Origin: Streptococcus ovuberis
Lineage (GTDB): Bacteria > Bacillota > Bacilli > Lactobacillales > Streptococcaceae
Assembly (NCBI RefSeq): GCF_012396585.1
Contig: NZ_JAAXPR010000004.1
Location: 62,001 to 126,000, forward strand
Reading direction: 5' to 3'
DNA length: 64,000 bases
Every line of letters begins with the position of its first letter. Position 1 is the first letter of the stretch. Of the stretch, positions 9,039 through 17,557 are shown piece after piece. Made by a program: the position numbers and the translations under genes. The notes under the pieces are model-generated. The model saw only the letters and a program-made list of their open reading frames with translations, did no database searches and was not told the DNA's origin.

Positions 9039-10502
9039 TTAGGCTACTATCAAAATATAGCGTTGATAGGATTTTAATGGGGTTTCGGCTTGATTAGCCA
9101 CCTCTAACAAGATATGAAAGGTATCTCCTAGCTGAGCATCCGCAGGAATCGTAAAGGTGACTTCCGAACTGTCGCTTCCAGCCATAGGGAATTCCGCTTC
9201 GAGTAGCATCGGCTCAGAATGCTGGGCAATAGGAATCTCCATATCCCCTAGTTTCCCCATAACCATCTGAAGGGGGACTTGGCTCAGGTCCCAATAGCTA
9301 GAAGCCTCATAATAGCAGGACCACTTATAGGTCAAGGGGAAACCATTTGGATCACTGGCTGGATCGGATAAGGTGATGGTTTGCCCAGCTTGAACAGAGA
9401 TATCGCGTGATTGTTCGGTAAACTCTGGGTAGTGCACCGCCTGATCAAAACGTTCTGCAACACACCAGTTCGCTCTTGCCGCAAAATCTGCCTGAATATC
9501 AGGAATCCACCGAGCAATGCTGTACTCCGTCTCAAAACGGCCTGTCTCAGGATTATAATCAGCCGTCTTATTGCCATAAGTCTTACCATGAAGCAAATCA
9601 AAACGACCACCCCAACCGCCATATGTTGGGTGTTCAAACCCTCGTAACCCTTGCGCTAAGAGATAGAAATAAGAGGGAGAATCACCTTCTGAGATAAAAG
9701 AATAAGGCTTCACCTCAGGGTGTTTATCGAGGTAATCCTGTGTCCCAAATTGGAACTCATCAGGTTCCCCCTCAAGGTAGTGCCCATCCCCAATCAAGGC
9801 ATATTGGTCTAAGAGCGCGCCCTTGTTTTTGATCTGTTTTTTGAACCATTCCGGTTGAAAGACCGCCTGAGTCTTCTCGGGAAGGTAGCGCCAAACATAG
9901 GCAAAGAATCCAAAGTTGGTATAGTCATTGACAATCGTCAAATCCCAGTGCTTAGCAATGTACTGCTCATAGGTATCATCCTGGTTGAGAATAATGTAGA
10001 GAACAGCCTTATCTTCCACCTTCTTTTTAATCGCTGGCCATTCTGGCGTTCCTTCATACCGCTCTTGGATTGTTTTAAGGGCACGCGCAGTGGTATTGGT
10101 CCCACCCCAAGTCTGGATATACACCGGTTGAGGGTTATCATCCAAAAGAACCGAAACCATATGATTAGACCCATCCGTTTCTTCAGCCATATCACCGACA
10201 TCAGCGATATTGCCGATGTGATAGAGGCTATGCAGATGGTCTGGACTTGGGTAGTTAGGATCATGCTTGATCAAGTTAGGATAAACCGTCGCGTAACGTT
10301 CAATCATCTCAGGAATCCAGGTCGTCCCTGTCCAGCGATAGGCTGGTTTATCTGCTGTGCCACTATAGTGGAATTTAGAGGAGGTCAGGATAATACCCGC
10401 CACATCCAAATCATTGGTATAGAGCAACAATCGAATAAATGAATTAATATCATCAATCTCACCATCGGTCGTCACGATGGTCCGTGGTCTCACTTTTGTC
10501 AT
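9039..10502 (-). CDS. DUF1593 nucleoside-hydrolase-like protein
   Basis: This 487-residue protein starts with a TTDGEIDDINSFIRLLLYT block, the calcium-binding Asp cluster typical of the inosine-uridine nucleoside hydrolase fold as found in DUF1593. The C-terminal 100 residues form a beta-rich domain (around ISVQAGQTITLSDPASDPNG) like the Ig/cadherin-like end seen in this family. Family members are usually seen with plant-polysaccharide enzymes, but I know of no settled reaction. It has no signal peptide. It sits 9 bp after the metallo-hydrolase gene and 15 bp before the SASA gene, so the three are very likely cotranscribed. An N- or O-ribosyl or other glycosyl hydrolase role would be guesswork. 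Confidence 0.82.
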   Translation of the reverse strand: MTKVRPRTIVTTDGEIDDINSFIRLLLYTNDLDVAGIILTSSKFHYSGTADKPAYRWTGTTWIPEMIERYATVYPNLIKHDPNYPSPDHLHSLYHIGNIADVGDMAEETDGSNHMVSVLLDDNPQPVYIQTWGGTNTTARALKTIQERYEGTPEWPAIKKKVEDKAVLYIILNQDDTYEQYIAKHWDLTIVNDYTNFGFFAYVWRYLPEKTQAVFQPEWFKKQIKNKGALLDQYALIGDGHYLEGEPDEFQFGTQDYLDKHPEVKPYSFISEGDSPSYFYLLAQGLRGFEHPTYGGWGGRFDLLHGKTYGNKTADYNPETGRFETEYSIARWIPDIQADFAARANWCVAERFDQAVHYPEFTEQSRDISVQAGQTITLSDPASDPNGFPLTYKWSCYYEASSYWDLSQVPLQMVMGKLGDMEIPIAQHSEPMLLEAEFPMAGSDSSEVTFTIPADAQLGDTFHILLEVANQAETPLKSYQRYILIVA

Positions 10503-10511
10503 AAACGCCTC

Positions 10512-11363
10512 CTAGTTTCCTTTTCCATAAACCTTTAGCACTTCCGCTTTTTCAATCATAATACTTCCTTTGCCATACCGAATCCGGCAAAAACGAGCTG
10601 ACCTTGGATCCATTTCGATAAAGCGATGGTTAAGTTTATCTTCAATGCCAACTGTGCCTTCAAAAATCCCCTCAACCAAGTTAAGATAGTCCGTCAAGTA
10701 GGACCTCGCAATCGGAGCGCCATTGTGATTTGGCAGGAGATAATCATAGCGATCTGAATAATCAAGCAAGAGTTCTGTATTGGCCTTAAAATTCAGTAGA
10801 CGTTCTTTCACATCGTAAGTTTTGGCAACTTCAGGGTCTCTCGAATTTTCAAACAAAAGGACTTGAGCTGACTCCATCTCATCGCCACAGAACATGAGAC
10901 GTTCTTTGGCATCGAAGAAAAAGAGCGAGGAATTGCAGTGGGCTGGCTTGGCCTCTAACAGCTCAATGATACGCCCGCCAAGATCAATCGTGTCTCCTGG
11001 CAATAAGGTCACACGTCTGTAGTCTGGGTAGGGGAGAGTCGTGATATCAAATGGCCCCGTATTATTGGTCACAGACTTGTCATCTAAATCATGCCCTCTC
11101 GGGATTAAAACCTCCTGAAACTCGCCGTTACCACCTGAATGGTCTGGGTGAAAATGGGTATTGGCACAAATCAAGGGTTTGTCCGTCAACTGTTCAGCAA
11201 ATGCTCGCAAGGTCCCCGATCCATAACCTGTATCAAGGAGCAAAGCACTGCTTTCTCCCTCCAACAAGTAGATATTCTGACTTCCTGACATGAAGTTAAT
11301 AGCCCAGGTGCCTTCTTTCATTTGGTAAGCCGAATATGCCGCAAAAATATCTAATGGATTCAT
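10512..11363 (-). CDS. Metallo-beta-lactamase-fold hydrolase
   Basis: A 283-residue protein with the zinc motif THFHPDHSGG (HxHxDH), a third ligand His in PAHCNSS, a bridging Asp in MFCGDEM and a last His in LLPNHNG. These are the full set of metal ligands for a binuclear MBL-fold hydrolase. It has no signal peptide. It starts 12 bp after the GH3 beta-glucosidase gene and ends 9 bp before the DUF1593 gene. MBL-fold enzymes range from lactonases and thioesterases to phosphodiesterases, so a sugar-lactone or ester hydrolase role in the island is possible but not shown. Confidence 0.85.
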   Translation of the reverse strand: MNPLDIFAAYSAYQMKEGTWAINFMSGSQNIYLLEGESSALLLDTGYGSGTLRAFAEQLTDKPLICANTHFHPDHSGGNGEFQEVLIPRGHDLDDKSVTNNTGPFDITTLPYPDYRRVTLLPGDTIDLGGRIIELLEAKPAHCNSSLFFFDAKERLMFCGDEMESAQVLLFENSRDPEVAKTYDVKERLLNFKANTELLLDYSDRYDYLLPNHNGAPIARSYLTDYLNLVEGIFEGTVGIEDKLNHRFIEMDPRSARFCRIRYGKGSIMIEKAEVLKVYGKGN

Positions 11364-11375
11364 TTGTTACTCCTT

Positions 11376-13628
11376 TTAGATTTGTTCATTCAGTTCTCTA
11401 ATGACAGCATCTAATTCGTCGCTGGTCATTCCTACAAAGGGTGTCACACCCCTAAGTGGCATGTTTTTGAAGATGCTGTCACCCATATCATCAGAAACCG
11501 CATTATCTTGATCCACACCATCTGGGTGGAAGAAAGCGTCCATTTTGCGTTTCAAGTCCTCTGTCCATACTCTCGTTTTAGGATTTTCCATCAACTCTCC
11601 AAGAGTGGTGTTGCGGTGAATGACGAAGGGGAGAACCTGAGAACTCTTTACTGAAATATTTTGGCTCAAAACGATGGTGCGGGAATCCTTCCCAATTTCA
11701 ATAACATAATCTCCAGAAGGCACATACCAATCATGTAATAGCGTATTGTACTCCGCAAAACTGCGTTTGGTTAGTGTGAAGGTTACTTCTTTAGATTCTC
11801 CAGGTGCCAGCGCAATCTTCTCAAACCCTTTTAACTCTCTAACAGGACGAAGGGATGAATCAACTTGACGGTTGACATAGAGCTGGACCACTTCTTTACC
11901 AGCACGATTTCCACTATTGGTGACGCGAACACTCACTTCTACTTGATCTGTATCTTGACAGATTGTATGACTGACTTTCAAATCCTGGTAGCTAAAGCTC
12001 GTATAAGACAACCCATACCCAAACGGAAATTGCACGTCCATTTTTTTCTTATCGTAGTAGCGGTAGCCGACAAATAAACCTTCCTTGTACTGAACCTTGT
12101 CTCCATCGCCTGGGAAATTAAGGTGTGACGGGTTATCTTCGAGCTGGTACGGGAAGGTTTCTGCCAAACGGCCACTCGGGTTAACCTTGCCGTAAAGCAG
12201 ATTGACCGTTGCTTCTCCTACAGCTTGACCGGCCAAATACATGTCTAAAATACCTGCTACTTGACTTGCCCACGGCATAGCTACCACTGAACCATTATGG
12301 AGAACGACCACCGTCTTAGGATTAGTTACAGCGACAGCCTCTATCAATGCGTTCTGATTAGCTGGCAAATCGATATGTTGACGATCATAGCCTTCAGACT
12401 CATAACTTTCAGGCAAACCAGCAAATACCACAGCAACATCACTGGCCTTAGCCAAAGTAACTGCCTCAGCAATAAGCTGCTCATCAGTACCTTCTTCTAA
12501 CCGGTACCCTTGCGCGAAGTGGACATTACCCAGCCCAGATACAGCATCTAAGGCATTGGAGACCTTAAAGGCATTAATATGAGAGCTGCCACCACCCTGG
12601 AAGCGAGGGTTCTTAGCAAATTCCCCAATAAAGGCTATTTTTTGTTGAGAATTAAGGGGTAAGACACCTTCATTTTTAAGAAGAACCGCTGATTCTTCTG
12701 CGATACGTCTCGCCTCAGCATGATCTTTTTCCTTATCCCAAACAACTGCTTGATAACGAGAGGTATAGTCTAAAATAACCGTTAAAATCCGCTCAACCGC
12801 CTGATCTAAAACAGCTTCCTCAAGCCTCCCGTCCTTTACCGCCTGAACAATCTCAGCATCATTAATCCCATTAGAGCTGGGCATTTCCAGATCAAGACCC
12901 GCTTTCAGAGCTTCCACACGCCTATCTACTGCTCCCCAGTCAGACATGACATAACCGTCAAACCCCCATTCGTCACGCAGAATTTCCGTTAATAACCGAT
13001 GATGCTCAGAGGCATAGACACCATTAATACGATTATAAGAGGCCATGATGGTTTTGGGCTGTGCCTCTTTGACAACCGTCTCAAAAGCTGGAAGATAGAT
13101 TTCTCGCAGGGTTTGTTCATCTACTTCTGCTGAAATACTCATCCGCCATTTTTCCTGATTGTTCACTGCAAAATGTTTAGGACTGGTTCCGACACCACAC
13201 GCTTGTGCTCTTTGGACAAAAGCCTTGGCCAACTGCCCTGTCAGATAAGGGTCTTCTGAAAAGTATTCAAAATTTCGACCACACAAAGGAGACCGTTTGA
13301 TGTTCATACCAGGACCTAATATAACGGATACCTCCTCTGCCAAACATTCCTCGGCAATCACTTGTCCCATATGCGCTAACAACTCACGGTCGAAAGAACC
13401 AGCTGTACAGCAGGCGGCTGGAAAACAGACAGCCGGTATACTGTCATTAATGCCCAGATGGTCAGCCACCATATCTTGCTTCCTGAGTCCGTGCGGGCCA
13501 TCACTAACCATGACACTTGGAATTCCAAAACGCTCCAAGCCTTTCAAATGCCAAAAATCAGCCCCTGAACAAAGCCCCGCTTTTTCTTCTAAAGTCATTT
13601 TTGAAACGATCTCTTTTACCGTTTTCAT
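11376..13628 (-). CDS. Glycoside hydrolase family 3 beta-glucosidase with fibronectin III-like domain
   Basis: A GH3 enzyme of 750 residues with the N-terminal barrel, the nucleophile Asp in GYVMSDWGAV, a second alpha/beta domain (around AFIGEFAKNPRFQGGGSSH) and the C-terminal fibronectin III-like domain (REL..GFEKIALAPGESKEV). A last extension after this domain ends near 11376. The start at 13628 was chosen over ATG 13634 because AAAGGA lies seven bases from the second ATG and only one or two from the first. There is no signal peptide. It is probably a beta-glucosidase or beta-xylosidase acting on imported glycosides after the rhamnosidase; GH3 subspecificity cannot be read from motifs. Confidence 0.88.
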   Translation of the reverse strand: MKTVKEIVSKMTLEEKAGLCSGADFWHLKGLERFGIPSVMVSDGPHGLRKQDMVADHLGINDSIPAVCFPAACCTAGSFDRELLAHMGQVIAEECLAEEVSVILGPGMNIKRSPLCGRNFEYFSEDPYLTGQLAKAFVQRAQACGVGTSPKHFAVNNQEKWRMSISAEVDEQTLREIYLPAFETVVKEAQPKTIMASYNRINGVYASEHHRLLTEILRDEWGFDGYVMSDWGAVDRRVEALKAGLDLEMPSSNGINDAEIVQAVKDGRLEEAVLDQAVERILTVILDYTSRYQAVVWDKEKDHAEARRIAEESAVLLKNEGVLPLNSQQKIAFIGEFAKNPRFQGGGSSHINAFKVSNALDAVSGLGNVHFAQGYRLEEGTDEQLIAEAVTLAKASDVAVVFAGLPESYESEGYDRQHIDLPANQNALIEAVAVTNPKTVVVLHNGSVVAMPWASQVAGILDMYLAGQAVGEATVNLLYGKVNPSGRLAETFPYQLEDNPSHLNFPGDGDKVQYKEGLFVGYRYYDKKKMDVQFPFGYGLSYTSFSYQDLKVSHTICQDTDQVEVSVRVTNSGNRAGKEVVQLYVNRQVDSSLRPVRELKGFEKIALAPGESKEVTFTLTKRSFAEYNTLLHDWYVPSGDYVIEIGKDSRTIVLSQNISVKSSQVLPFVIHRNTTLGELMENPKTRVWTEDLKRKMDAFFHPDGVDQDNAVSDDMGDSIFKNMPLRGVTPFVGMTSDELDAVIRELNEQI

Positions 13629-13649
13629 AGTCATTTCCTTTCTGAATTA

Positions 13650-13662
13650 TGTTCATTTCGTA
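13650..13662 (-). promoter_or_regulatory. Copy 1 of 13-bp motif TGTTCATTTCGTA
   Basis: The plus-strand string TGTTCATTTCGTA occurs here, just upstream of the GH3 beta-glucosidase start, and again at 15230-15242 upstream of the sugar symporter. Exact repetition at two gene fronts in one island suggests an operator, perhaps for an AraC regulator. Binding is inference. Confidence 0.35.
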
Positions 13663-13694
13663 TTTTTTGTTATTTTTACTACAAACTGCCAAAG

Positions 13695-13723
13695 AAGGCC
13701 CCATATCACTGATATAGAGCCTT
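13695..13723 (-). terminator. Terminator-like hairpin between symporter and GH3 gene
   Basis: The minus strand reads AAGGC, a pair of mismatches, ATATCA/GATAT, then GCCTTCTTT. It lies 32 bp after the symporter stop and would reduce read-through into the GH3 gene. Confidence 0.5.
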
Positions 13724-13755
13724 TTTGAAAGTCGCTACGACTTCTTATTTAGAGA

Positions 13756-15144
13756 TTATGCCTCGTGATTGTCATCTGAGTGATCGCGAATCAATGCCTT
13801 CATAGCCGCAATATCTTCACGATGTTTATCAACTGGATTGAAGCGAAGCGCTAACAGCATGATCAAACCAATAACAACCGGAGCACCAAAACGTAAGAAA
13901 TTGATGGCAAACATGGTCGCTTCATTTTGTTGGCCAATAGCATTAGGGACATAACCTACTAGTCCAAGAACAAAGAGAACACCTGAGTTGGTTAAAGCAT
14001 TCCCACACTTCTGAGCAAAACCTTTGATAGATGAAATCACACCATTAGCTGAAATTCCCTCAGTAAATTGGATATAGTCAATAGCATCGTTCACCAAAAC
14101 GTTAACCAAAGCATTTTGCATTGTTGAGAACATGGCAGCTGCAAAGCTGAGGACAACCAGAAGAATAAAATTTGTTTTACCAAAGAAGAAGAGGGCAACA
14201 AAGAAAATACCTGATGCAAAGACTGAGAAGGCCAATGCTTTTTGAGCAGTTTTCAAGTATTTAAGCACCAACGGCATAACCACCATCATTGAGATAATAC
14301 CTGCTGGCGAAGTTAGTGCCATGTAAGTACCAATTAAATCTGGACGAGCCCAATAGTACATGACATAATAAACCGATGCTGCAAAACCTAAGCCATACCC
14401 TAGAGAAGCTAAAACCCAAACCACGATAAACGGTGCTAATTCTTTATGCTTCAAAATGCGTTTCAAATCTGCCGAAAGTGGGCGATCAGGAAGTGGTTCA
14501 ATATATTTTTCCTTCGCAGACCCAAATAAGCCCCAGAAAGTTACGCAAGATAAGGCTCCAAGGATTAACATAAATGGAATATAACCATTTGAAACACCGA
14601 GAGTTGCTTCAAACCAAGCCTTGATATCCATACCAAATGACGAACCAATGGTAAAGGAAATCGCAGTTGCACCTGCACCCAATGAGATAATCAAGTTACG
14701 GTTACGATCCTCTTTTACATGGGCTGGCAAAATAGCCATTTGTGGCATCGTGTACATCGTCACAGTCATCCCATAGCCAATATACATCAATAAGAAATAC
14801 CACCATTTCCCAGATGCTGAGAAATCGGGTACGACCCAAACCATAGTGGCAAAGAAAGTGAGCAGCAATGGAGCAGGTAAGAAGTATGGACGATACCGTC
14901 CCCACTTAGATTTCGTACGGTCAGCCAAGACACCCATCATAGGGTCGTTAATGGCATCCCATAATGTTGCAATCAACATAATCAATGCACCAGATGTAGC
15001 ACTAATTCCTAGGTTGTCCGTCATATGAATACTTAGGAATGATGCCATTGCAGCAGCAATTACCATGGCTGGCCCACTCACAGAAGTTGCATGGAAGAAG
15101 GCGAACTTTTTGTCTAACTTCTCCTGAGGTTGTTTGATTTCCAT
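13756..15144 (-). CDS. GPH-family (glycoside-pentoside-hexuronide) cation symporter
   Basis: A 462-residue membrane protein with about 12 hydrophobic segments and the GPH hallmark near residues 63-85: DAINDPMMGVLADRT followed by KWGRYRPY. This family (MelB, XynB, YicJ types) moves glycosides or oligosaccharides with Na+ or H+. It lacks the C-terminal IIA domain seen in streptococcal LacS, so it is not regulated by that route. AAAGGAG precedes the ATG. It is the only intact transporter in the island and so is the best candidate for bringing the substrate into the cell. A CcpA-type site lies about 50 bp upstream of its start. Confidence 0.88.
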   Translation of the reverse strand: MEIKQPQEKLDKKFAFFHATSVSGPAMVIAAAMASFLSIHMTDNLGISATSGALIMLIATLWDAINDPMMGVLADRTKSKWGRYRPYFLPAPLLLTFFATMVWVVPDFSASGKWWYFLLMYIGYGMTVTMYTMPQMAILPAHVKEDRNRNLIISLGAGATAISFTIGSSFGMDIKAWFEATLGVSNGYIPFMLILGALSCVTFWGLFGSAKEKYIEPLPDRPLSADLKRILKHKELAPFIVVWVLASLGYGLGFAASVYYVMYYWARPDLIGTYMALTSPAGIISMMVVMPLVLKYLKTAQKALAFSVFASGIFFVALFFFGKTNFILLVVLSFAAAMFSTMQNALVNVLVNDAIDYIQFTEGISANGVISSIKGFAQKCGNALTNSGVLFVLGLVGYVPNAIGQQNEATMFAINFLRFGAPVVIGLIMLLALRFNPVDKHREDIAAMKALIRDHSDDNHEA

Positions 15145-15190
15145 AGGATAAGCTCCTTTTTGTTTTTTCTATGGTTCTATTTTACGCAAT

Positions 15191-15204
15191 TGATATCGTT
15201 TACA
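15191..15204 (-). promoter_or_regulatory. Predicted CcpA-binding cre site
   Basis: The minus strand reads TGTAAACGATATCA, which fits the core TGnAAnCGnwwnCA of catabolite-responsive elements; only the flanking W at the 5' side is off. It lies about 47-60 bp before the symporter start and just upstream of a TAAAAT that could be the -10. Glucose repression of the transporter is the inference. Confidence 0.55.
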
Positions 15205-15229
15205 CTATCGCTAAATAATCCCTTTTATG

Positions 15230-15242
15230 TGTTCATTTCGTA
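15230..15242 (-). promoter_or_regulatory. Copy 2 of 13-bp motif TGTTCATTTCGTA
   Basis: Identical to 13650-13662. It lies 86 bp upstream of the symporter start and just after the rhamnosidase stop codon. Proposed as a shared operator; not proven. Confidence 0.35.
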
Positions 15243-15246
15243 GATT

Positions 15247-17541
15247 TTAGATTGATTCAATCAACTCTCCTCCCACAGCTGACAAATCGATCGTCATTTG
15301 GATCTTATCCGGCGACTTCACTGCCCATTGTTTTCCATCTTTTTGAATCCTGATCTCACCAAAAGGTGTTTGATAGGACATTTCAAAGGCGTCTACGATT
15401 TCAAGACTTGGTCTAATAGAAACAGCCTGATACCCTGGTGCGACTGGTTTCAAACCAACCGTTTCGCGGATTATCCAGTCTAAAACACAGCCAAAAGCAT
15501 AGTGATTAAATGAAAATGTTCCAACTTTGCCGTCTGGCTGAATACTTGCCCATGATTCCCAAATCGTCGTTGCCCCTTGATTCACTTCATAAAACCAAGA
15601 CGGACAGGCTTCTTGGAAGAAGAGCGTTTTCGCCAACTCCGTTTCACCGTGTGTGCATAAGACATCCAAAAGGTAGGGGACGGATAAAAATCCTGTATCC
15701 AATCGATCTCCATTGTCATGTATTAAGGTGACTAAACGAGCAATCAACGCCTTTTGATATTTTTGGGGCACCATATTAAAGGCTAAGGCCAAAACATAAC
15801 AACCCTGGTAATCCTTTGTCAACAGGCCATCTGCAGTGACAAAATACTCCGTAAACGCCTGTTTCACTTGTTGAGAATAGGCCAGATAAGGAGCGCCATC
15901 TTTCCCCAGTCGCTTTGAAATGCTAGCCAGCAACTCAGCTGAATGGGCTAAGAAAGCTGTTGCCACAAGGTCTTTAGTGACTTCTGCTGTCTTCATAGGA
16001 TTGGGATTAGCCATCATAAAACTCGGAAACATCCAGTCCCCATAGTGAAATTTGGTATCCCAAATATAACGGGCATTGCCGACCTTATCTCCGGCAGCAC
16101 TCTGCTTTGAAAACTCAAACCAACGCACCATAGCCTCATAATTTTCCTCTAAAATGCCTGGATCTCCATAGCGTTCATAAAGGGTCCAAGGGACCATAAT
16201 GATCGCATCGCCCCAACCCGCAGAAGAATAAGATCCCGTAAAAGCAACGCTCTTAGCAGCATCTCTTGGTGCAGGCGAGTAATCTATCACCTCTCCATTG
16301 CTCTTCTGATTTAGTCGAACACTCTTAAGCCATCGACTAATCAAAGCGTCGCTCTTTAAAAAGAAGGTTGAAGACGGGGCAAATACTTGCATATCGCCTG
16401 TCCATCCCACGCGCTCTCTTTGAGGACAATCCGTCGGAACAGAGAGCATATTGCCTTTTTGACTCCATAAAATATTGGACAAGAGCTGATTAACCTTGTC
16501 ATTACTGGTTTTTAAGTAACCTGTTCTCTCCATGTCAGAATAGATTGCTATGGCATGAATGGTTGAAAGATGCTCTTTCAACAACCCCGTAATCTTCACA
16601 TAGCGAAATCCATGAAAGGTAAAATCCGGTTCTAAAACCTCCTTGCGACCTCGCCCAATAAAGCTATCGGTCGCATCCTTGTTACGGCCAACAATATTCT
16701 GAAAGAATTTACCATGCTCGTCCAAAGTTTCCGCATGCTCTATCCTTATCTCTTGGCCGTCTGCTAAGAAAGCCTCTGATCTTACACGGCCCGCTATGAC
16801 TTGTCCAAAATCAACTATAATCGCATCGTCTTCTTTCCAAAAAGCTTGAGCAGGAAAGTGTTCTTGGCGATAGACCATCGGTCCCTGCTGAGGAGCTAAA
16901 CGCTTATAATCTGCATCCACTTCAAAGACTGACCGTTCTAAAGGCTTTAACGATTCCTTCCAATCCGTCTCCAACCTCAGGTCCTGCTTCTCACCAATTT
17001 GGATATCTGCATAGCAATGTTTGCCAGAACCAGCACTAAACTGCTGATCTGTCCCGATAACATCCCGAGACCCATCCTCAAATGTGAGCTCTAAATCAGC
17101 CAATAAAGCCAGCTGGTCCCCAAACTGGGCACTTCCTCCTTGGACACTGATTCGCCCTGCGTACCAGCCATCCGCCACCTCAACTGCCAATACATTATGG
17201 CCACCTCTCACCAGTGCTGTCACATCATAAGTCTGATACATGAGGAAATCATTATAGTCTGTATAATCGGGTGTAAAAATCGCCTCAGTTACCTTCTCAC
17301 CATTCAAATAAGCTTGATAAATCCCTTGACAGGTCATAACCAGCTGAGCAGCTAAGATTGGTTTTTGAACTGTAAATACCCGTTTAAAATAGACTGTTGG
17401 ATGCAATCGCTCCTCAACAGGAGCTTGAGGACGAGTCTGCCCAGAGAACATTTCCTCCAGTGAAAACTCTGGTTCTTCTGAAACCTTCGCATTGTCACTT
17501 GAAATCCATCGTCCAGTCCAGTTTTGTTTGTTTTCTTTCAT
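15247..17541 (-). CDS. Alpha-L-rhamnosidase, GH78
   Basis: A 764-residue protein with the bacterial alpha-L-rhamnosidase layout. N-terminal beta domains are followed by the (alpha/alpha)6 barrel with the family signature PTDCPQRERVGWTGDMQ at about residues 369-385 (D371 and E375 region as catalytic acids) and a second block SSAGWGDAII near residue 440. The C-terminal beta domain follows HYAFGCVLDW. There is no signal peptide, so it should release terminal rhamnose from imported rhamnosides. It starts 16 bp downstream of the broken MFS gene. Rhamnose catabolic genes (rhaABD) are not in the window. The family call is strong; the natural substrate (flavonoid or saponin glycoside, pectin fragment) is open. 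Confidence 0.92.
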   Translation of the reverse strand: MKENKQNWTGRWISSDNAKVSEEPEFSLEEMFSGQTRPQAPVEERLHPTVYFKRVFTVQKPILAAQLVMTCQGIYQAYLNGEKVTEAIFTPDYTDYNDFLMYQTYDVTALVRGGHNVLAVEVADGWYAGRISVQGGSAQFGDQLALLADLELTFEDGSRDVIGTDQQFSAGSGKHCYADIQIGEKQDLRLETDWKESLKPLERSVFEVDADYKRLAPQQGPMVYRQEHFPAQAFWKEDDAIIVDFGQVIAGRVRSEAFLADGQEIRIEHAETLDEHGKFFQNIVGRNKDATDSFIGRGRKEVLEPDFTFHGFRYVKITGLLKEHLSTIHAIAIYSDMERTGYLKTSNDKVNQLLSNILWSQKGNMLSVPTDCPQRERVGWTGDMQVFAPSSTFFLKSDALISRWLKSVRLNQKSNGEVIDYSPAPRDAAKSVAFTGSYSSAGWGDAIIMVPWTLYERYGDPGILEENYEAMVRWFEFSKQSAAGDKVGNARYIWDTKFHYGDWMFPSFMMANPNPMKTAEVTKDLVATAFLAHSAELLASISKRLGKDGAPYLAYSQQVKQAFTEYFVTADGLLTKDYQGCYVLALAFNMVPQKYQKALIARLVTLIHDNGDRLDTGFLSVPYLLDVLCTHGETELAKTLFFQEACPSWFYEVNQGATTIWESWASIQPDGKVGTFSFNHYAFGCVLDWIIRETVGLKPVAPGYQAVSIRPSLEIVDAFEMSYQTPFGEIRIQKDGKQWAVKSPDKIQMTIDLSAVGGELIESI

Positions 17542-17557
17542 TAAAAACCTCTTCTAA

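Noticed and set aside
9855..10442. 195-codon open frame on the plus strand
   Set aside because: It lies wholly antisense to the DUF1593 gene, lacks a ribosome site and has no protein-like pattern.
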